Source: Sycobia sp. Sy_11 (lineage: Eukaryota; Arthropoda; Insecta; Hymenoptera; Epichrysomallidae). Taken from it: 64,000 nt of DNA. Both the position numbers and the translations under genes were made by a program. Under the pieces are notes generated by a model. It searched no databases. It was not told the DNA's origin and worked only from the letters and a program-made list of their open reading frames with translations. The DNA lies in the NCBI GenBank assembly GCA_018907035.1, contig JACCIC010000065.1, forward strand, positions 475,001 through 539,000, in the 5' to 3' direction. Below, piece by piece: positions 12,960-27,550 of the stretch (its first letter is position 1; each line of letters begins with the position of its first letter).

Positions 12960-13590
12960 AATGAATCCTTTGCAGAACTATATTGTTCGCGATTTCTTTT
13001 ATCGAATACAATTCTTTTTATTCTACATAATCATATGGTGTATTTTTATTTTGTGGCAGAAACATTTGCCTTAAAAATGTATGCGACATATATTTTAGAA
13101 AAATCTAATAAAAAGAACTCCGATGAATTCTTCTATATAGCTATATTTTCAAAGAATTTTTGCATTTTGTTCCAGCCTTTATATGTCCGACAAGAAATTT
13201 TCCCTACCCCCTTCCTAAAGCCGTTCGTTTAAAAAGATGCCTTTCAGCATAATAGTGTGGTTCACCGCGGGCGCCTGCATTGTGTATTCTAAGTCGGATT
13301 CACTTCGACACATTTACAAACTCGGCATCATCTGCATTACAAATCGTTCTCGGGACTAGTACTTACGCGTGCGTATGCAAAGATAATTATTTTTTTCTTC
13401 GTTCTTATTTTTGTCCTTTTTTTAACGCGCTCCGAAAGAACAAAGCTAATAATATATATTTGGACCAATTCTTTTTTCTTATACCAGACGTTTTTTCACC
13501 TCTCATTTATAAATAAAGAATCGCAAAGCGCCGGGCGAAGATTTTAGTTCGTTTGCGAATTTCGCTTGTTGGTTTTTTTCAACCACAAAA
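12960..13590. other. Non-coding stretch
   Basis: A 113-codon plus-strand frame (12891-13232) has no recognisable domain and overlaps the possible retrotransposon remnant. The short GC-richer patch at 13260-13380 holds nothing identifiable. Confidence 0.4.

Positions 13591-13593
<3 letters not shown>

Positions 13594-13645
<52 letters not shown>
13594..13645. repeat. (TA)n microsatellite
   Basis: TA tract of about 52 bp after an A-rich run. Confidence 0.95.
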
Positions 13646-13650
<5 letters not shown>

Positions 13651-13881
13651 ATAATTACTAAGGTATGACTTCGAAAGAAGAAATTGTGCGCGAGACGGAA
13701 TTATGAGAGTTGGCCGTGACCGATCTATATATATAAACCTTCGTGTAATTCGACACCACAGCTTAAAAATTACAGCGATGAATTCTCGTTGATTAATTAC
13801 GAATTTGAATCATCCGCAGACAGTAATTTTCAAACAATGCTGGTGCAAATTTGTCATTAAGAAATGCGACCCAGTTTTAGC

Positions 13882-13883
<2 letters not shown>

Positions 13884-13929
<46 letters not shown>
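13884..13929. repeat. (TA)n microsatellite
   Basis: TA tract of about 46 bp, 240 bp from the previous tract. Confidence 0.95.
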
Positions 13930-13933
<4 letters not shown>

Positions 13934-14478
13934 AATTTTTGGTGTTATAAATACATACTATTAATATAATAAAGTTTTTTGTAAGGATTTCGCACTATCC
14001 TCCAAATGTTTAATAATTTAGTTTTAGAAAGTGTAATTTAATATTTATATGTAAGTCGAAAGATATTAACCTAAAAGTAAAAACAGGATATTCTGGACAA
14101 AACCCGTTATCAAAGAATTCGTCCTCGATTTATCCAAATAACACGATTTGATAACAAAATTATGATAATTACCAATATAATGATATATTTATTGTACAGC
14201 AGTTTAATTATATAGACAGTTTTATGTTATAGAATCTAATGTGATTTTATAATTAGATATATCGTAAATGATATTTCGTAAAACGGACAAAAAATATTAA
14301 TTAATTCATTCGCGAAAGAGCATCTTTATCTATTACCTGTAAGTCGAAAGGCTGAGCTCTACAACTGTCGCGCAAAGTAAAACGGTGTAATAGCCAGAAC
14401 ATCAGAAAGAAGCCAAGAAACCTGTGCGTGAAAGCGCGGCACGATAGTAAAAAGAGAGAAATACGCCTATCGATACCT

Positions 14479-14484
<6 letters not shown>

Positions 14485-14530
<46 letters not shown>
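14485..14530. repeat. (TA)n microsatellite
   Basis: TA tract of 46 bp. Frames read through it on both strands give Ile-Tyr runs. Confidence 0.95.
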
Positions 14531-14538
<8 letters not shown>

Positions 14539-14871
14539 AACATTGCGGAATTTCGATCGTGTCTACGGGAAGTGGAAACCTTGCGATTGCGCGCTTTAGG
14601 TTACAAAAAACATAAGCAAAAAGATTCCTTCTCGAAAAAATAATCATTCTTAAGAAATCAAAAATGACAGTCCTGGCACCACATAAGAATAATGATAATA
14701 ATGATAATAAGTGCGAAAGTGTCTTGTCCGCCGGTTTTCGATTTTTCCCCTAATAGTTCTTACGAAATAAATGGTCAGTTCTGGTATCTGACGAAAAAAA
14801 AATGTGCGCTAGCAAAGGAGTTCGCTAATATAGAAAGCTTTAGAATTAGCGCAGTGTAAAGGTCTATAACG

Positions 14872-14875
<4 letters not shown>

Positions 14876-14930
<55 letters not shown>
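14876..14930. repeat. (TA)n microsatellite
   Basis: Uninterrupted TA tract of 55 bp. Confidence 0.95.
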
Positions 14931-14935
<5 letters not shown>

Positions 14936-16780
14936 AATACGTGATCTCCGTTTATGTTTCTATCTGGCTATACTATCGAATGATGTTGACTATATAACAA
15001 CAATGTAGAATAGATTGTATAGTAAAGGTAAATAAATATTTATTACAAAAGAAATTTAATTTGTTGAATAAAACAAAGTTTCTTTAGTTAAAAAGTAGTT
15101 TACAGCCTAGTTAAAAGGCTTAATTTATTAATTATATTTATTAGACAGTTAAATGTTAAAAACAATAAATTTGTAAAAAAAAATTAAAGATTACGTGATC
15201 TAAAATGTTTCTATAGTCATAAAAAGATTCCTTATTAAAACTATTGCTAATATAGTTTTAAAATTATCTTTATTAGAAGTATAATTAATAATAAAAAAAA
15301 ATAATTGCCTATTCAGATGGTTAAAATCTCTTGGTTGTTCTTCGTTCCTCGTGTCCCTAGCAAGCGGAGAAAAAGCGCAGCATCTTGGAATCACCGATGA
15401 TTTGCGACGCAACATTTTCGGAACATCAATGCCTGGACAAACTAGACCCCTGCGCGTATCAAAGCTCGTGCATTGAAGTCGCACAATTTTCCTTGAACTT
15501 TCGGATGATTGAGTATCGATCACCCGCGCATCTATTTCGCAGCGATTCGACGCGCCTCGCTTTGATTGCGTTATTAGCTCGGCTTTGTTTTAAACTTGCT
15601 TGTTTTTTTTCGTCGCATTGTTCGCGCGCATCGCAGTCTGTTCAATTTGGAAATTTTTCTTTTCCAGTCTCTAATTTCTAATTTCTAAGTGATCATACAC
15701 TGAAAGATTTGAACACGCACTTTTCTTTATTGTATACCTTACTTAGCTGATGCTGTACGAAAACACTAAATTTGTATATTGTGACTTACTTAAGCATATT
15801 TTTGTAAACTTGGTGAAACATAATCAAAGAATTGCTTAAACTAATTATAATTAATCACAAATACAAATACGTATGTCAAATTTTTACTAAATACATTTAT
15901 TCAAAGAACAACATTTATTGAACAATTATTTATTTAAAGCATTTTAATTTTATTTAAATTTTTAATGCTTATTATAGAGTAGCTACTGTGATTTTTGTTT
16001 AATAAATAAAAATAGAAAGTATACTATTATAAGCAATCGCAATAAAAATGAATATTGTAAAAACGTGTGTTGAGTATACAGTACAACTACAGAAAATTAA
16101 AAAATTAGCATTATTAGTTACGTTTCATTTTTAAACTATCATGCACTGTTCTTATACTAAACAATTCTTTTTGGAGACTGAATTATTCTTCAGCAAACGG
16201 TAGTTACGTTACCGTTAGTTAAATCATGTATTGCAATACGGTATTATTCATAATTTCAATATATGTCATTAAACCTATTTCGATAATGTATTGTATATTG
16301 CTATGTTAAAAAATTTTAGAGTCTATAATCCATTATATTTAATTATTTATTGTATTTAATCACTTTTACCAATTGATACCGCTCATAATTTTCACAATCG
16401 ATTTTGTTAACTACATAAAAAAGCCAATTTTTAGTTCTTTATAAGACTATAAATAAATTAATAAATTGACATGACTAAGCGACTCAGAATCAGCGAATCA
16501 ATGAAAATTTAATTAAAAAAGACATTAAGCTAATTACAAATGTATAAAATTAACTCATAAGCTAATAAATATTAACAATGAACAAATTTGATTACCAATA
16601 GCAATCTCCTAAAAATCTTATCGCTATAGTCGTAACTTTATAAAGCATACAGCAACACTTTATCGAAGCTATTTATGCACACACATAGAGCACGATTTAT
16701 AAGTTGAAACGTGCAGCATGAATAATATTTCGAACAATGCCGTGTTACTTATAGAACATTAATAATAGAAACTCGGCCGC
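14931..16780. other. Mostly AT-rich stretch, no gene recognised
   Basis: Overlapping frames of about 100 codons occur on both strands at 15200-15680, in a locally GC-richer patch. Neither shows a domain I know, and opposite-strand overlap suggests compositional openness, not coding. The rest is AT-rich. Confidence 0.45.
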
Positions 16781-17134
16781 GCAGATCCAACGCGGGGCGA
16801 AAAGTCCTGCCGAAAGCCTACAGTACTCGACGCCGATCCGCCTAATCATTCGATTGTTACGTGCGCGTGAACCCGCGCAAAACTTCTCTCTCGTCTTCCT
16901 CCTATATATAGATCTCGATATAGACATATAGACACATCGAAATCACCAAGTTTGCGCAACTCGCGGATATAATATATTATAGTTTCGAGGAACTTAATTG
17001 CACGGCCATCCTATTGCTTATTCTCCTCCTACCTTTCTCTCTGCGGCACCAGGCAAACTCATAGACGTTTAGACGTTGATATACATCGACCCATCGGAAA
17101 ACCATACGCGCGCAATTAAAGTCTCTTTCTCTCT

Positions 17135-17186
17135 GTGCGCGTGTGTGTGTGCGTGTGTGTGTGTGTGTGTGCGCGCGCGCGCGCGT
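17135..17186. repeat. (GT)n followed by (GC)n
   Basis: Mixed alternating purine-pyrimidine run with a Z-DNA-prone GC segment at its end. Confidence 0.9.
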
Positions 17187-17233
17187 TGCTGTTCCATCAG
17201 CTCCTGAGATAAAAGACCCAGAGTCCCGAGCAG

Positions 17234-17240
17234 TATATAA
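17234..17240 (+). promoter_or_regulatory. Possible TATA box
   Basis: TATATAA in a GC-rich setting, flanked by CCCGAG and CTCGTGG, so not merely part of a TA tract. No transcript evidence. Confidence 0.25.
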
Positions 17241-17395
17241 ATCTCGTGGCGGAGATACTTTCATCGGAAGAAAGGATTTAAAAAAAAGGGAGAGAAAAAA
17301 TCAACCGCAATCATGAGGTATATCGGTAAATAAGACCGCGATGCACATATAATACACGATTGCTAACACACATATGTGTAAAACTTCCCACGAGC

Positions 17396-17420
17396 AGAGA
17401 GAGAGAGAGAGAGAGAGAGA
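17396..17420. repeat. (GA)n microsatellite
   Basis: About 25 bp of GA on the plus strand. Confidence 0.9.
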
Positions 17421-17489
17421 CGCACGATCTACACTCTCTAGTATCGTGGGCACGGCCGATCAAAATGTATTGTGCATCGCCGTACGGCC

Positions 17490-17491
<2 letters not shown>

Positions 17492-17526
<35 letters not shown>

Positions 17527-17535
17527 CCTCTCTCT
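17492..17535. repeat. (CT)n microsatellite
   Basis: About 40 bp of CT, imperfect at its 3' end. Confidence 0.9.
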
Positions 17536-18060
17536 TCATTCGACCGCGGGAATTCCCGGAATGGGCGTGTGCGCGTGCTATCGCGCGCACACGCGCGCAA
17601 ACTGATCCGAATTCATCGCATGCTAATTTTGCGTCGCGAGGATCCGACGAATTAATTTCCCGAGATTTCACGAGTCGCCCCGAGCGCGCGGCTTTTTTCC
17701 CGATGCCTCTCTTATACAGGTAAATTTATAGGCGTACCCCCGACGGTGTCCTCGATGCGACGCTGCACTTGGTGCGGCCGCGCCTCGGCAGCGCGGAAAA
17801 TGCGTACGTAGAATATACCGCGCGTCCATAATAAAGAGAACGCGCGATGACGAACGGAATACTTTATTAAATGTCGCGGGGATATAAAGGATATTGTTGC
17901 TTTTGTTTCGAGACACGTCTGCGCGGTGTCTCGGGGCCTTGAAGGGTCGCGCGGACGGGCGCGATATAATTCGTAATATTATATTTTAGCGCGCTTGAAC
18001 CTCTAGCGACGTCAAAAGGCCAGACTACTCGAGGGTCCCGCGTCGGGACAAAATCTTCAT

Positions 18061-20464
<2,404 letters not shown>

Positions 20465-20620
20465 TCTTTTATATTTTATTATGAATCTTTTGACACAAAA
20501 AAATCTAAATAATTAATGATGTGCTTGTAAACATGTCCAGATTCTTATATTTAAAATTCAAAATTCAAACGATATTCAAAATAAAAATTAAATATACAAA
20601 TATGTCAAGCTTTCATCGCA

Positions 20621-20622
<2 letters not shown>

Positions 20623-20692
<70 letters not shown>
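20623..20692. repeat. (CT)n microsatellite
   Basis: Uninterrupted CT tract of about 70 bp, 160 bp from the CA tract. Confidence 0.95.
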
Positions 20693-20695
<3 letters not shown>

Positions 20696-21251
20696 ATCCT
20701 TCTTGCCAATAATTTGAAATTTCACAAATAACATAAATTCAACTTTCGGTTAAATTAAATGAACTCAGTTTTTAATTAAATTATCATCCTTAAAAATGTA
20801 ATATTTACTTCTCGATTATATGATTATATACTCGATTTTGAAAAAATGCTTCTCATCGCGCAAAAATCATAGCCACCACCGGTAAGAAATTCCATTCAAA
20901 CTATATTCAGTTCAATAAAAGCTCTAAATAAACAAAATCAATTATATTTTTATGTGTACTTATATTTTAGATAAAACCAAAAAATATTATAGCTTATATT
21001 CCTGAAGGGTTTTAAAAAATAGTCTCCCGTTTCGTTATATTATTTGCAATCAACTTTACCAGCGTATTTATGTACCGAAAGTTTTCTTTTGTTATAATAA
21101 TTTTTGATACAAGCAAATGCGAATAAACTTTGAAAAAAATTAATTTATTTTTCAAGAAGTAAGATTTAAAGTTATACAGATTGTTTTGAGAATTCCTTAT
21201 AAAGACTGTAAGATCGATAAAAATATTTAGTAATTTAATGCCTTGGAAAAA

Positions 21252-21260
<9 letters not shown>

Positions 21261-21294
<34 letters not shown>
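21261..21294. repeat. (TA)n after poly(A)
   Basis: A 14-A run at 21247-21260 leads directly into a 34-bp TA tract. The poly(A) could mark an old retroposon tail, but no element body was recognised beside it. Confidence 0.9.
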
Positions 21295-21297
<3 letters not shown>

Positions 21298-21931
21298 CTT
21301 ATAGGAATCAAATATATATTATGAATAACACCGCATAACATAAAAAACAATGAAATATGTGTTGTTAATATTCATAATGTAATAACTTTTGTTCATATAG
21401 TAATATTTAACAATAATCTATAAAAAATTCGAACAAATTTACGCAAATAAAATTAATTAGTTTTCATTTTTTATTTTTCTCATTTCAATAAAGACTTTGT
21501 TTAAATACCTACGTAAAGAGCATTCAGTACAAAGTCAGTGATTAGGAAATAAACATTTCATAATATTTTAGGTGTCAATAATATAGGAATAGGTTATTGA
21601 TTCAAAATAACAATGCAGATCATCTGTTCAAATCTTTATAGATTACAAATGGAATTAAGACCGCGTTATTTTCGTTGCAATTGACTATTCTACGAATTAC
21701 TTGAAGTTTCTCGAGAATAATGTGTATTGCGACACACATACATGCACTTATAAACACGCATGCACACATAGACACGCACACATACACACAAACTCCAAAA
21801 TCTAAATTCGTTTGAAACCTACATTGTATTAACGGGAGAATTCGAAAAGCAAAAAATCACACTCACTTGATAACCGTCTGCTTCATACTGTTCGTCATAT
21901 TGGCCTTTTTTCTTTTCTGCCTGTCTCTTTT

Positions 21932-21933
<2 letters not shown>

Positions 21934-21975
<42 letters not shown>
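21934..21975. repeat. (TA)n microsatellite
   Basis: TA tract of about 42 bp. Confidence 0.95.
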
Positions 21976-21978
<3 letters not shown>

Positions 21979-22524
21979 TTATACTTCCAAAACTTCCAGG
22001 GATTAGACTCCTGTTTTGCAAATGTATTCACTAGCACACAACACACCGTGCGATAGAGTCAGAGACAGTGAAGGAATGAAAAAGAGAAAGAGAGAGCTTG
22101 CGAGCCGCCTCCAAACTACCCCACGCGACGTTCGGCCTCAAAGTTTCGGCGGGCTTTTTGAAATTCCTGCAGCCACCTCGCGAGGAGAAAAACACGCGCA
22201 GTCAGACGGTCGGGCGGGCGCGCGCGCGCACTCACTCACCCTCCCTTAGAATAATAAATTCTGGCCCGTTTCCGCCCGGGTGGATGTTCCTCCCCTTGGG
22301 CTGCCGAGAGATGGTGGGTGGGAGCGGGTAAGAGGAAACAGTTAGAAAGAGACAGATAAAAGGAAAGAAAGATAGCGAGGAAAGGCAGGGAAAGAGAAAG
22401 AGAAAGAAGAAAAAATCGGTGTGCTCGCTGTCCGGACACACGAATCGGTTAGACTGTTACTGCCGGACTGAAGTAGCGCGCGAGCCTCTCCTCGTATTTA
22501 AACGACCTCTCCCTCTCGGAGGCG

Positions 22525-22527
<3 letters not shown>

Positions 22528-22580
<53 letters not shown>
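22528..22580. repeat. (CT)n microsatellite
   Basis: About 53 bp of CT, grading into CGCTCT-type degenerate repeats. Confidence 0.95.
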
Positions 22581-22583
<3 letters not shown>

Positions 22584-22676
22584 CTCTCCCGCTCTCTCGC
22601 CCTCGCGACTCTCTTCGCGCGCGGCCTGGTGCCTACTTCGACTCCCTCTCTCTTTCATTTCTTCTCGCTCGCTTGA

Positions 22677-22697
22677 CGCTCTCTCTCTCTCTCTCTC
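22677..22697. repeat. (CT)n microsatellite, short
   Basis: About 21 bp of CT within pyrimidine-rich sequence. Confidence 0.85.
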
Positions 22698-22858
22698 GCT
22701 CTCTGTCTGCATATCCACCTCCCTTTTTCTCTCGGTCGCCATGAAAAAGCTTCTCGCGAGTTTCTCGTGAGTTGCGTTTACAATATATACATTTGGTAAC
22801 GAACTCGAAGGGGATGTCCTGGGCATGCGATGACATGGCGGCAAAGGCGGAGGCACAC

Positions 22859-22861
<3 letters not shown>

Positions 22862-22912
<51 letters not shown>
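22862..22912. repeat. (TA)n microsatellite
   Basis: TA tract of 51 bp inside otherwise GC-rich sequence. Confidence 0.95.
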
Positions 22913-22917
<5 letters not shown>

Positions 22918-23227
22918 GAAAAGTAAACATTGCGTGCCGGGCTTCCCGATTGCAGTTTCGCTCGCGCCCGCTCGCGGATCCTGGGAGTTGCTATTTTTTT
23001 ACCGACCTCTTCTTCTTCTAGTTTATATGTACATATGTACAGGGTCCGCTCTCGTGGCTCTGTGCTAAACGACGGTGTAAACGACTCTTTCCCGGCGTCT
23101 ATATAAAAGAACATGATATTTTCACGAGAGGAGAAAATTCCGCGCGTATATAACATTGGGCGGATACAAGCGATGCGATATGTCTATATTTATAGTTTTA
23201 CGAAGCCAAAGTGAATACGGCAATTTA

Positions 23228-23229
<2 letters not shown>

Positions 23230-23275
<46 letters not shown>
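23230..23275. repeat. (TA)n microsatellite
   Basis: TA tract of about 46 bp. Confidence 0.95.
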
Positions 23276-23277
<2 letters not shown>

Positions 23278-23795
23278 ATATATAATGCAGTAAAATGATC
23301 GGTATTCACTTATTTATTGGAATATTTAACGCTGTTAATTTCATCCCGTTAGCAAGTCGAACTTTCTTCAGGACTGTCTTGATTTTTATGATACTATTTA
23401 GTTTTTTACTATGACTTTATTCTCGACTTTATTACCTTGATTAATAAAGAAATACACCCACTTTTTTACGATATATATGAAAGTTCTCTTGAAATTTAAC
23501 CAGATAATATATCTGACATAAAATATAAAATTACTTTCCACGCGTTAAGATAAAAGGAAAACAAACAAGCATAATTATATGTAGAAAAATATTAAGTTCA
23601 AAAAGAAAATATTAGAATTAAGCTCTCTTCCTATATATAGTTATAAACTTCTCTGGAAAGTAGAACCATGTCCGTGGCTCGTTTGGGGACCGGCTATAGC
23701 GCGGGTCTTTGAAAAGTAACTGTAATAACGAAAGATGATCCTGTTGATATATGATTAATCCTTTATAAATGTGAACGTCACACCTTTACGTTTGC

Positions 23796-23798
<3 letters not shown>

Positions 23799-23847
<49 letters not shown>
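23799..23847. repeat. (TA)n microsatellite
   Basis: TA tract of about 49 bp. Confidence 0.95.
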
Positions 23848-23853
<6 letters not shown>

Positions 23854-24002
23854 TGTACATTATCATTTCGTGGATCATTAGTCACTACACGCGGCTGTAC
23901 CTTCATTATGTATAATGGATAAACATATTTCTAACAGGTATGAGCCAAAGACACATTGCATTAAATTACAGTTTTGAAGCTCTCAACTGAATTTAGTCTT
24001 CA

Positions 24003-24006
<4 letters not shown>

Positions 24007-24070
<64 letters not shown>
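24007..24070. repeat. (TA)n microsatellite
   Basis: Uninterrupted TA tract of 64 bp. Confidence 0.95.
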
Positions 24071-24071
<1 letters not shown>

Positions 24072-25069
24072 TTTCCTCGAACTTAATGTGACGCGTGCTT
24101 ATAACGAGGAGTCTCTGTTTTATCTTTGACGTGTTAATTATGTCCATAACTATAATAATCGATGCCAACGCTGAAATAGGATTTTTATTTTTTTTTATAC
24201 TTTATCAATAGCTGTTTCAATATATAAATACCAAATAAACACTTTTATACATTTAGCTGTAATATTCATATAATGAAGAAGAAACGTTTTATTCAATTTG
24301 ATTCTTATATTTATTTCAAATCAAATCGTAATTTATATTAATTATTCTATCGGCATTATTTAAATAAATTTATTTATATTTTGACGCATCTGGCGGCATA
24401 CGTTATGAGCCTATAATAGAAAAAAATTGAATAAAAAATTTGGTCGTTACAATAGTTTATTTATTTTATCTTCTATAAAAAGGTTCATCATCAAATATAA
24501 ACATAAAAATAAAGAAACGCATTAATCACTGCAATAATTTCCGAATGACTACAAATTGAGTATAATAATACCTTAAAATAAGTAAATGAGATAAATTGAA
24601 AAAAATAAGTCGCCGGTGTCGAAACCTATCAAAATTAATTAATAACTGTAAAAAAAGATTTGAACCGTCCTACGTTTCGTCCTAGAGGTCATGAGCTGGG
24701 TTTGAGAGTACAAGAGGCGATTATGTTCTCGACATATAAATATTATTATGAAAGTAAATGAAATATCTATATTTAAAATAATCTACTTTATTTAAGACAT
24801 ATTTGAATTTTACAGCTTAGCAAACGTCGTTCTAATATATTATTGTAAACAAGTTTTCCAACCCTGACCATTGATTTTCATTTATTTAATGATTCTGTTT
24901 AATAAAGACGATTAAGAAAATATTGTTGTCAGACGATGAACAGAATGTCACCTTCAAATCAGCCGTACGTCTCAAATGTTGGATTTTGAATTGTTCAATT
25001 TCTAATTTCTCTATATGTATATATAAAATTTAAGTCTATTCTGCAATACAGTTATGTCATACACAGAGC

Positions 25070-25308
25070 CATGCGTTTTTTGAATTTCGCCGCGAACAAC
25101 GACGACGACTACGACGGGGCTTTAAAAAAAAAAGCGGTAAAATAGAAAAAGATTCCATTCGACTGTCACAGCCTTCGTCGCGTGGCGGTTCTTTCTCTCT
25201 CGCTCGCTCACCCAAGCGGTCCGCACGTCCGCCGGACAAAGGACACCCGTCAGCATCCTTCAAGCTTCGCGGCTACAATCGCACGGCTGCTCTCGCTTTC
25301 GCGTCATT

Positions 25309-25374
<66 letters not shown>

Positions 25375-25440
25375 CCTCTCTCTATCCTCCCGCGCTCCCA
25401 TCGACTGCTTTTGTTGCTGCTTTTATAACGGTGTCACAGT
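25070..25440. other. GC-richer island
   Basis: CG-containing sequence with a large CT repeat. A 135-codon plus-strand frame (25182-25589) crosses the repeat as Ser-Leu and shows no domain. Confidence 0.35.
25312..25382. repeat. (CT)n microsatellite
   Basis: About 70 bp of CT with A and CC interruptions near the end. Confidence 0.95.
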
Positions 25441-25650
25441 GCGTACATATACGCGTTCGTCCAGATTGGACAGGAGCAAATAAACTCGTTATCTCGTCGA
25501 AGTATTTTCTCTTTTTTATTTTATTTTTTGCTTTTTTTGCTGTTACTTCAAAACGAATATATAGAGAAATGTCACTTTATGCAGGTTAATTATTATCGAT
25601 CGGTGGCGCGCAGCCAGTGAGGAATTGATAAGAAACCCGTCCAATTCGCT

Positions 25651-25651
<1 letters not shown>

Positions 25652-25692
<41 letters not shown>
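25652..25692. repeat. (CA)n microsatellite
   Basis: CA tract of about 41 bp. Confidence 0.95.
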
Positions 25693-25694
<2 letters not shown>

Positions 25695-25988
25695 AGTACA
25701 TTAAGAGCGCTGTTATATAGACAAAAGACGAGAACTAATTACACGTATATATGCCGTATGCATCCCGTATAATCTTTTGGAATTGTTGCAATTCCTATAT
25801 AATCTTCTTCTATTTATTTCTTCAATATTTACATGAAACTAGTGTAAAATTATTTGCAACATGTAGTTTGAGTATAACGAATCAACGAATGTTAAGATTT
25901 CATGTAAAATATATTGAAACAGATTTTGCGGCTTTGCATCTAAAAAATTCTGTACAAACGATAAAATTACTTTTGGAATTATACAAGT

Positions 25989-25992
<4 letters not shown>

Positions 25993-26054
<62 letters not shown>
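25993..26054. repeat. (TA)n microsatellite
   Basis: Uninterrupted TA tract of 62 bp. Frames on both strands read through it. Confidence 0.95.
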
Positions 26055-26057
<3 letters not shown>

Positions 26058-26448
26058 GCAAAAAAGCAAATCAAGGTAAGGTTGAAATTGGAGGTGAGAT
26101 TGTTATTTTCTAATAAACTCTTATTATTAGACTCTTTTTTACAAATGATTAAAAATTATGATTTCAAACCAATCTAAAACCGTTCAAGTTCCTGTTGACA
26201 TGAATCGAACATGAACGATCGTCGACTTGGATCAGTAACATTGATTTGCCATTTGCGATTATTATTTTTCAATAAAGATTAGGTATCAATTGATACAATA
26301 CATATACAGATAATAAGCTAACTTTTGCACCGAAAAAACTCGAATTTGGCTGATATGTTTATAGCAACCAAAACACACAATGAGACGTTAATGGCATAAG
26401 AGATTTTATATAGAGAATATTTCTTATTTTTCTTTCGCAGCACGTACA

Positions 26449-26450
<2 letters not shown>
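26055..26450. other. Non-coding stretch
   Basis: AT-rich, nothing recognised. Confidence 0.5.

Positions 26451-26505
<55 letters not shown>
26451..26505. repeat. (TA)n microsatellite
   Basis: TA tract of 55 bp. Confidence 0.95.
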
Positions 26506-26509
<4 letters not shown>

Positions 26510-26756
26510 ATATGTATAAAATTATGTTTACAATAATAATGATAAATATTGCCTTATATCATCTGTTTTGTTAGTATTACCAGAGTACATTTGAGTTGAG
26601 ACAGTTGAATGCAACCAATACGGCATTTTCTTATATTTCTCATTCGGAGCAATGCGCCGCTTAAATTCAAAGGGAACATCAGGTCGCCAGCCACCTTTAA
26701 ATAGCTAAAGTATTCCAGTTCGAACGTCTATACACAGACATACACACCCCAACACA

Positions 26757-26759
<3 letters not shown>

Positions 26760-26809
<50 letters not shown>
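26760..26809. repeat. (TA)n microsatellite
   Basis: TA tract of 50 bp following a loose CA-rich stretch. Confidence 0.95.
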
Positions 26810-26811
<2 letters not shown>

Positions 26812-26876
26812 TGCAAACGAGTGACCATTCACTATTTCGTATTTAGAAAATCAAACCCAAAATTAAGGTCTGCTCC

Positions 26877-26878
<2 letters not shown>

Positions 26879-26929
<51 letters not shown>
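26879..26929. repeat. (TA)n microsatellite
   Basis: TA tract of 51 bp, only 69 bp from the previous one. It lies in the densest microsatellite cluster of the window (26.45-27.55 kb). Confidence 0.95.
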
Positions 26930-26932
<3 letters not shown>

Positions 26933-26951
26933 TGCATATTAGAAACAAGAT

Positions 26952-26955
<4 letters not shown>

Positions 26956-26982
<27 letters not shown>
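26956..26982. repeat. (GA)n microsatellite
   Basis: About 27 bp of GA. Confidence 0.9.
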
Positions 26983-27127
26983 TCCCCGCGCTTACAATGG
27001 AAAGATATATCAAAGTATTGAACGACCGAGATTCGTCCGAGAAATGGATAGAAACAGAGATCTGGCGGGTTGCCGCAATAAGAATTTGCTATATTAGAAC
27101 TCTCGGTGGACAAACCAGTACCTATAT

Positions 27128-27132
<5 letters not shown>

Positions 27133-27192
<60 letters not shown>

Positions 27193-27199
27193 CACACAT
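27133..27199. repeat. (CA)n microsatellite
   Basis: About 67 bp of CA with one G interruption. Confidence 0.95.
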
Positions 27200-27492
27200 A
27201 GTGAAACCCGGAATCGTCGAGTCGGCCGGTTCACGTTCGCGTACACGTAGAGAAAGAGCATTTTGCGGAAAAACTCGCAGTTAAATAGCGCGCGAACTAG
27301 GTACGGAGCTTTGACTGAGACGGGAATGAAAGAGAGAGAGAGAAAGAGACAGAGATAAAGAAAGGGAGAGAGAGAGAGAAGACAGACACCGTACACTAAT
27401 GGGAAACATTCCTAATAGTACATTTATATATAACAGAGGAGAACTGCCACTTGCCGTAGAATTCGGGTTTGTTATTACATATACTCGTGTGA

Positions 27493-27493
<1 letters not shown>

Positions 27494-27550
<57 letters not shown>
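27494..27550. repeat. (TA)n microsatellite
   Basis: TA tract of about 57 bp with one TT step at 27540-27541. Confidence 0.95.

Larger units (their letters stand above)
16780..18060. other. CpG-rich island with repeats
   Basis: The longest GC-rich island in the window, with many CGCG words, a GT/CG repeat (17135-17186), a GA repeat (17396-17420) and a CT repeat (17492-17535). A TATA-like TATATAA lies at 17234-17240 on the plus strand. About 70 bp downstream, ATGAG is followed by GTATAT near 17312, a weak possible start exon. No protein family was recognised in any frame. A promoter region is the most economical reading but unproven. Confidence 0.35.
20693..22090. other. AT-rich non-coding stretch
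   Basis: Contains two TA tracts (listed separately) and a loose CA-rich patch at 21730-21790. No gene recognised. Confidence 0.5.
22090..23100. other. CpG-rich island with CT and TA repeats
   Basis: GC-rich sequence with CGCG words (22100-22240), a GA-rich purine run (22330-22410), two CT repeats, a TA tract and another GC-rich segment (22915-23100). The 235-codon minus-strand frame (22449-23156) runs through all three repeats and is dominated by Ile-Tyr and Arg-Glu, so I do not regard it as a gene. Possibly regulatory or 5' exon sequence of a host gene. Confidence 0.35.
23276..25060. other. AT-rich stretch with two TA tracts
   Basis: Apart from the TA tracts there is only a short GC-richer patch at 23665-23715. 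No gene recognised. Confidence 0.5.

Noticed and set aside
15200..15681. Overlapping ~100-codon frames on both strands
   Set aside because: No known domains and mutual overlap on opposite strands; likely open by composition in a locally GC-richer patch.
22449..23156. 235-codon minus-strand open frame
   Set aside because: It runs through TA and CT repeats as Ile-Tyr and Arg-Glu runs, overlaps other open frames and has no domain; it results from stop-free dinucleotide repeats.
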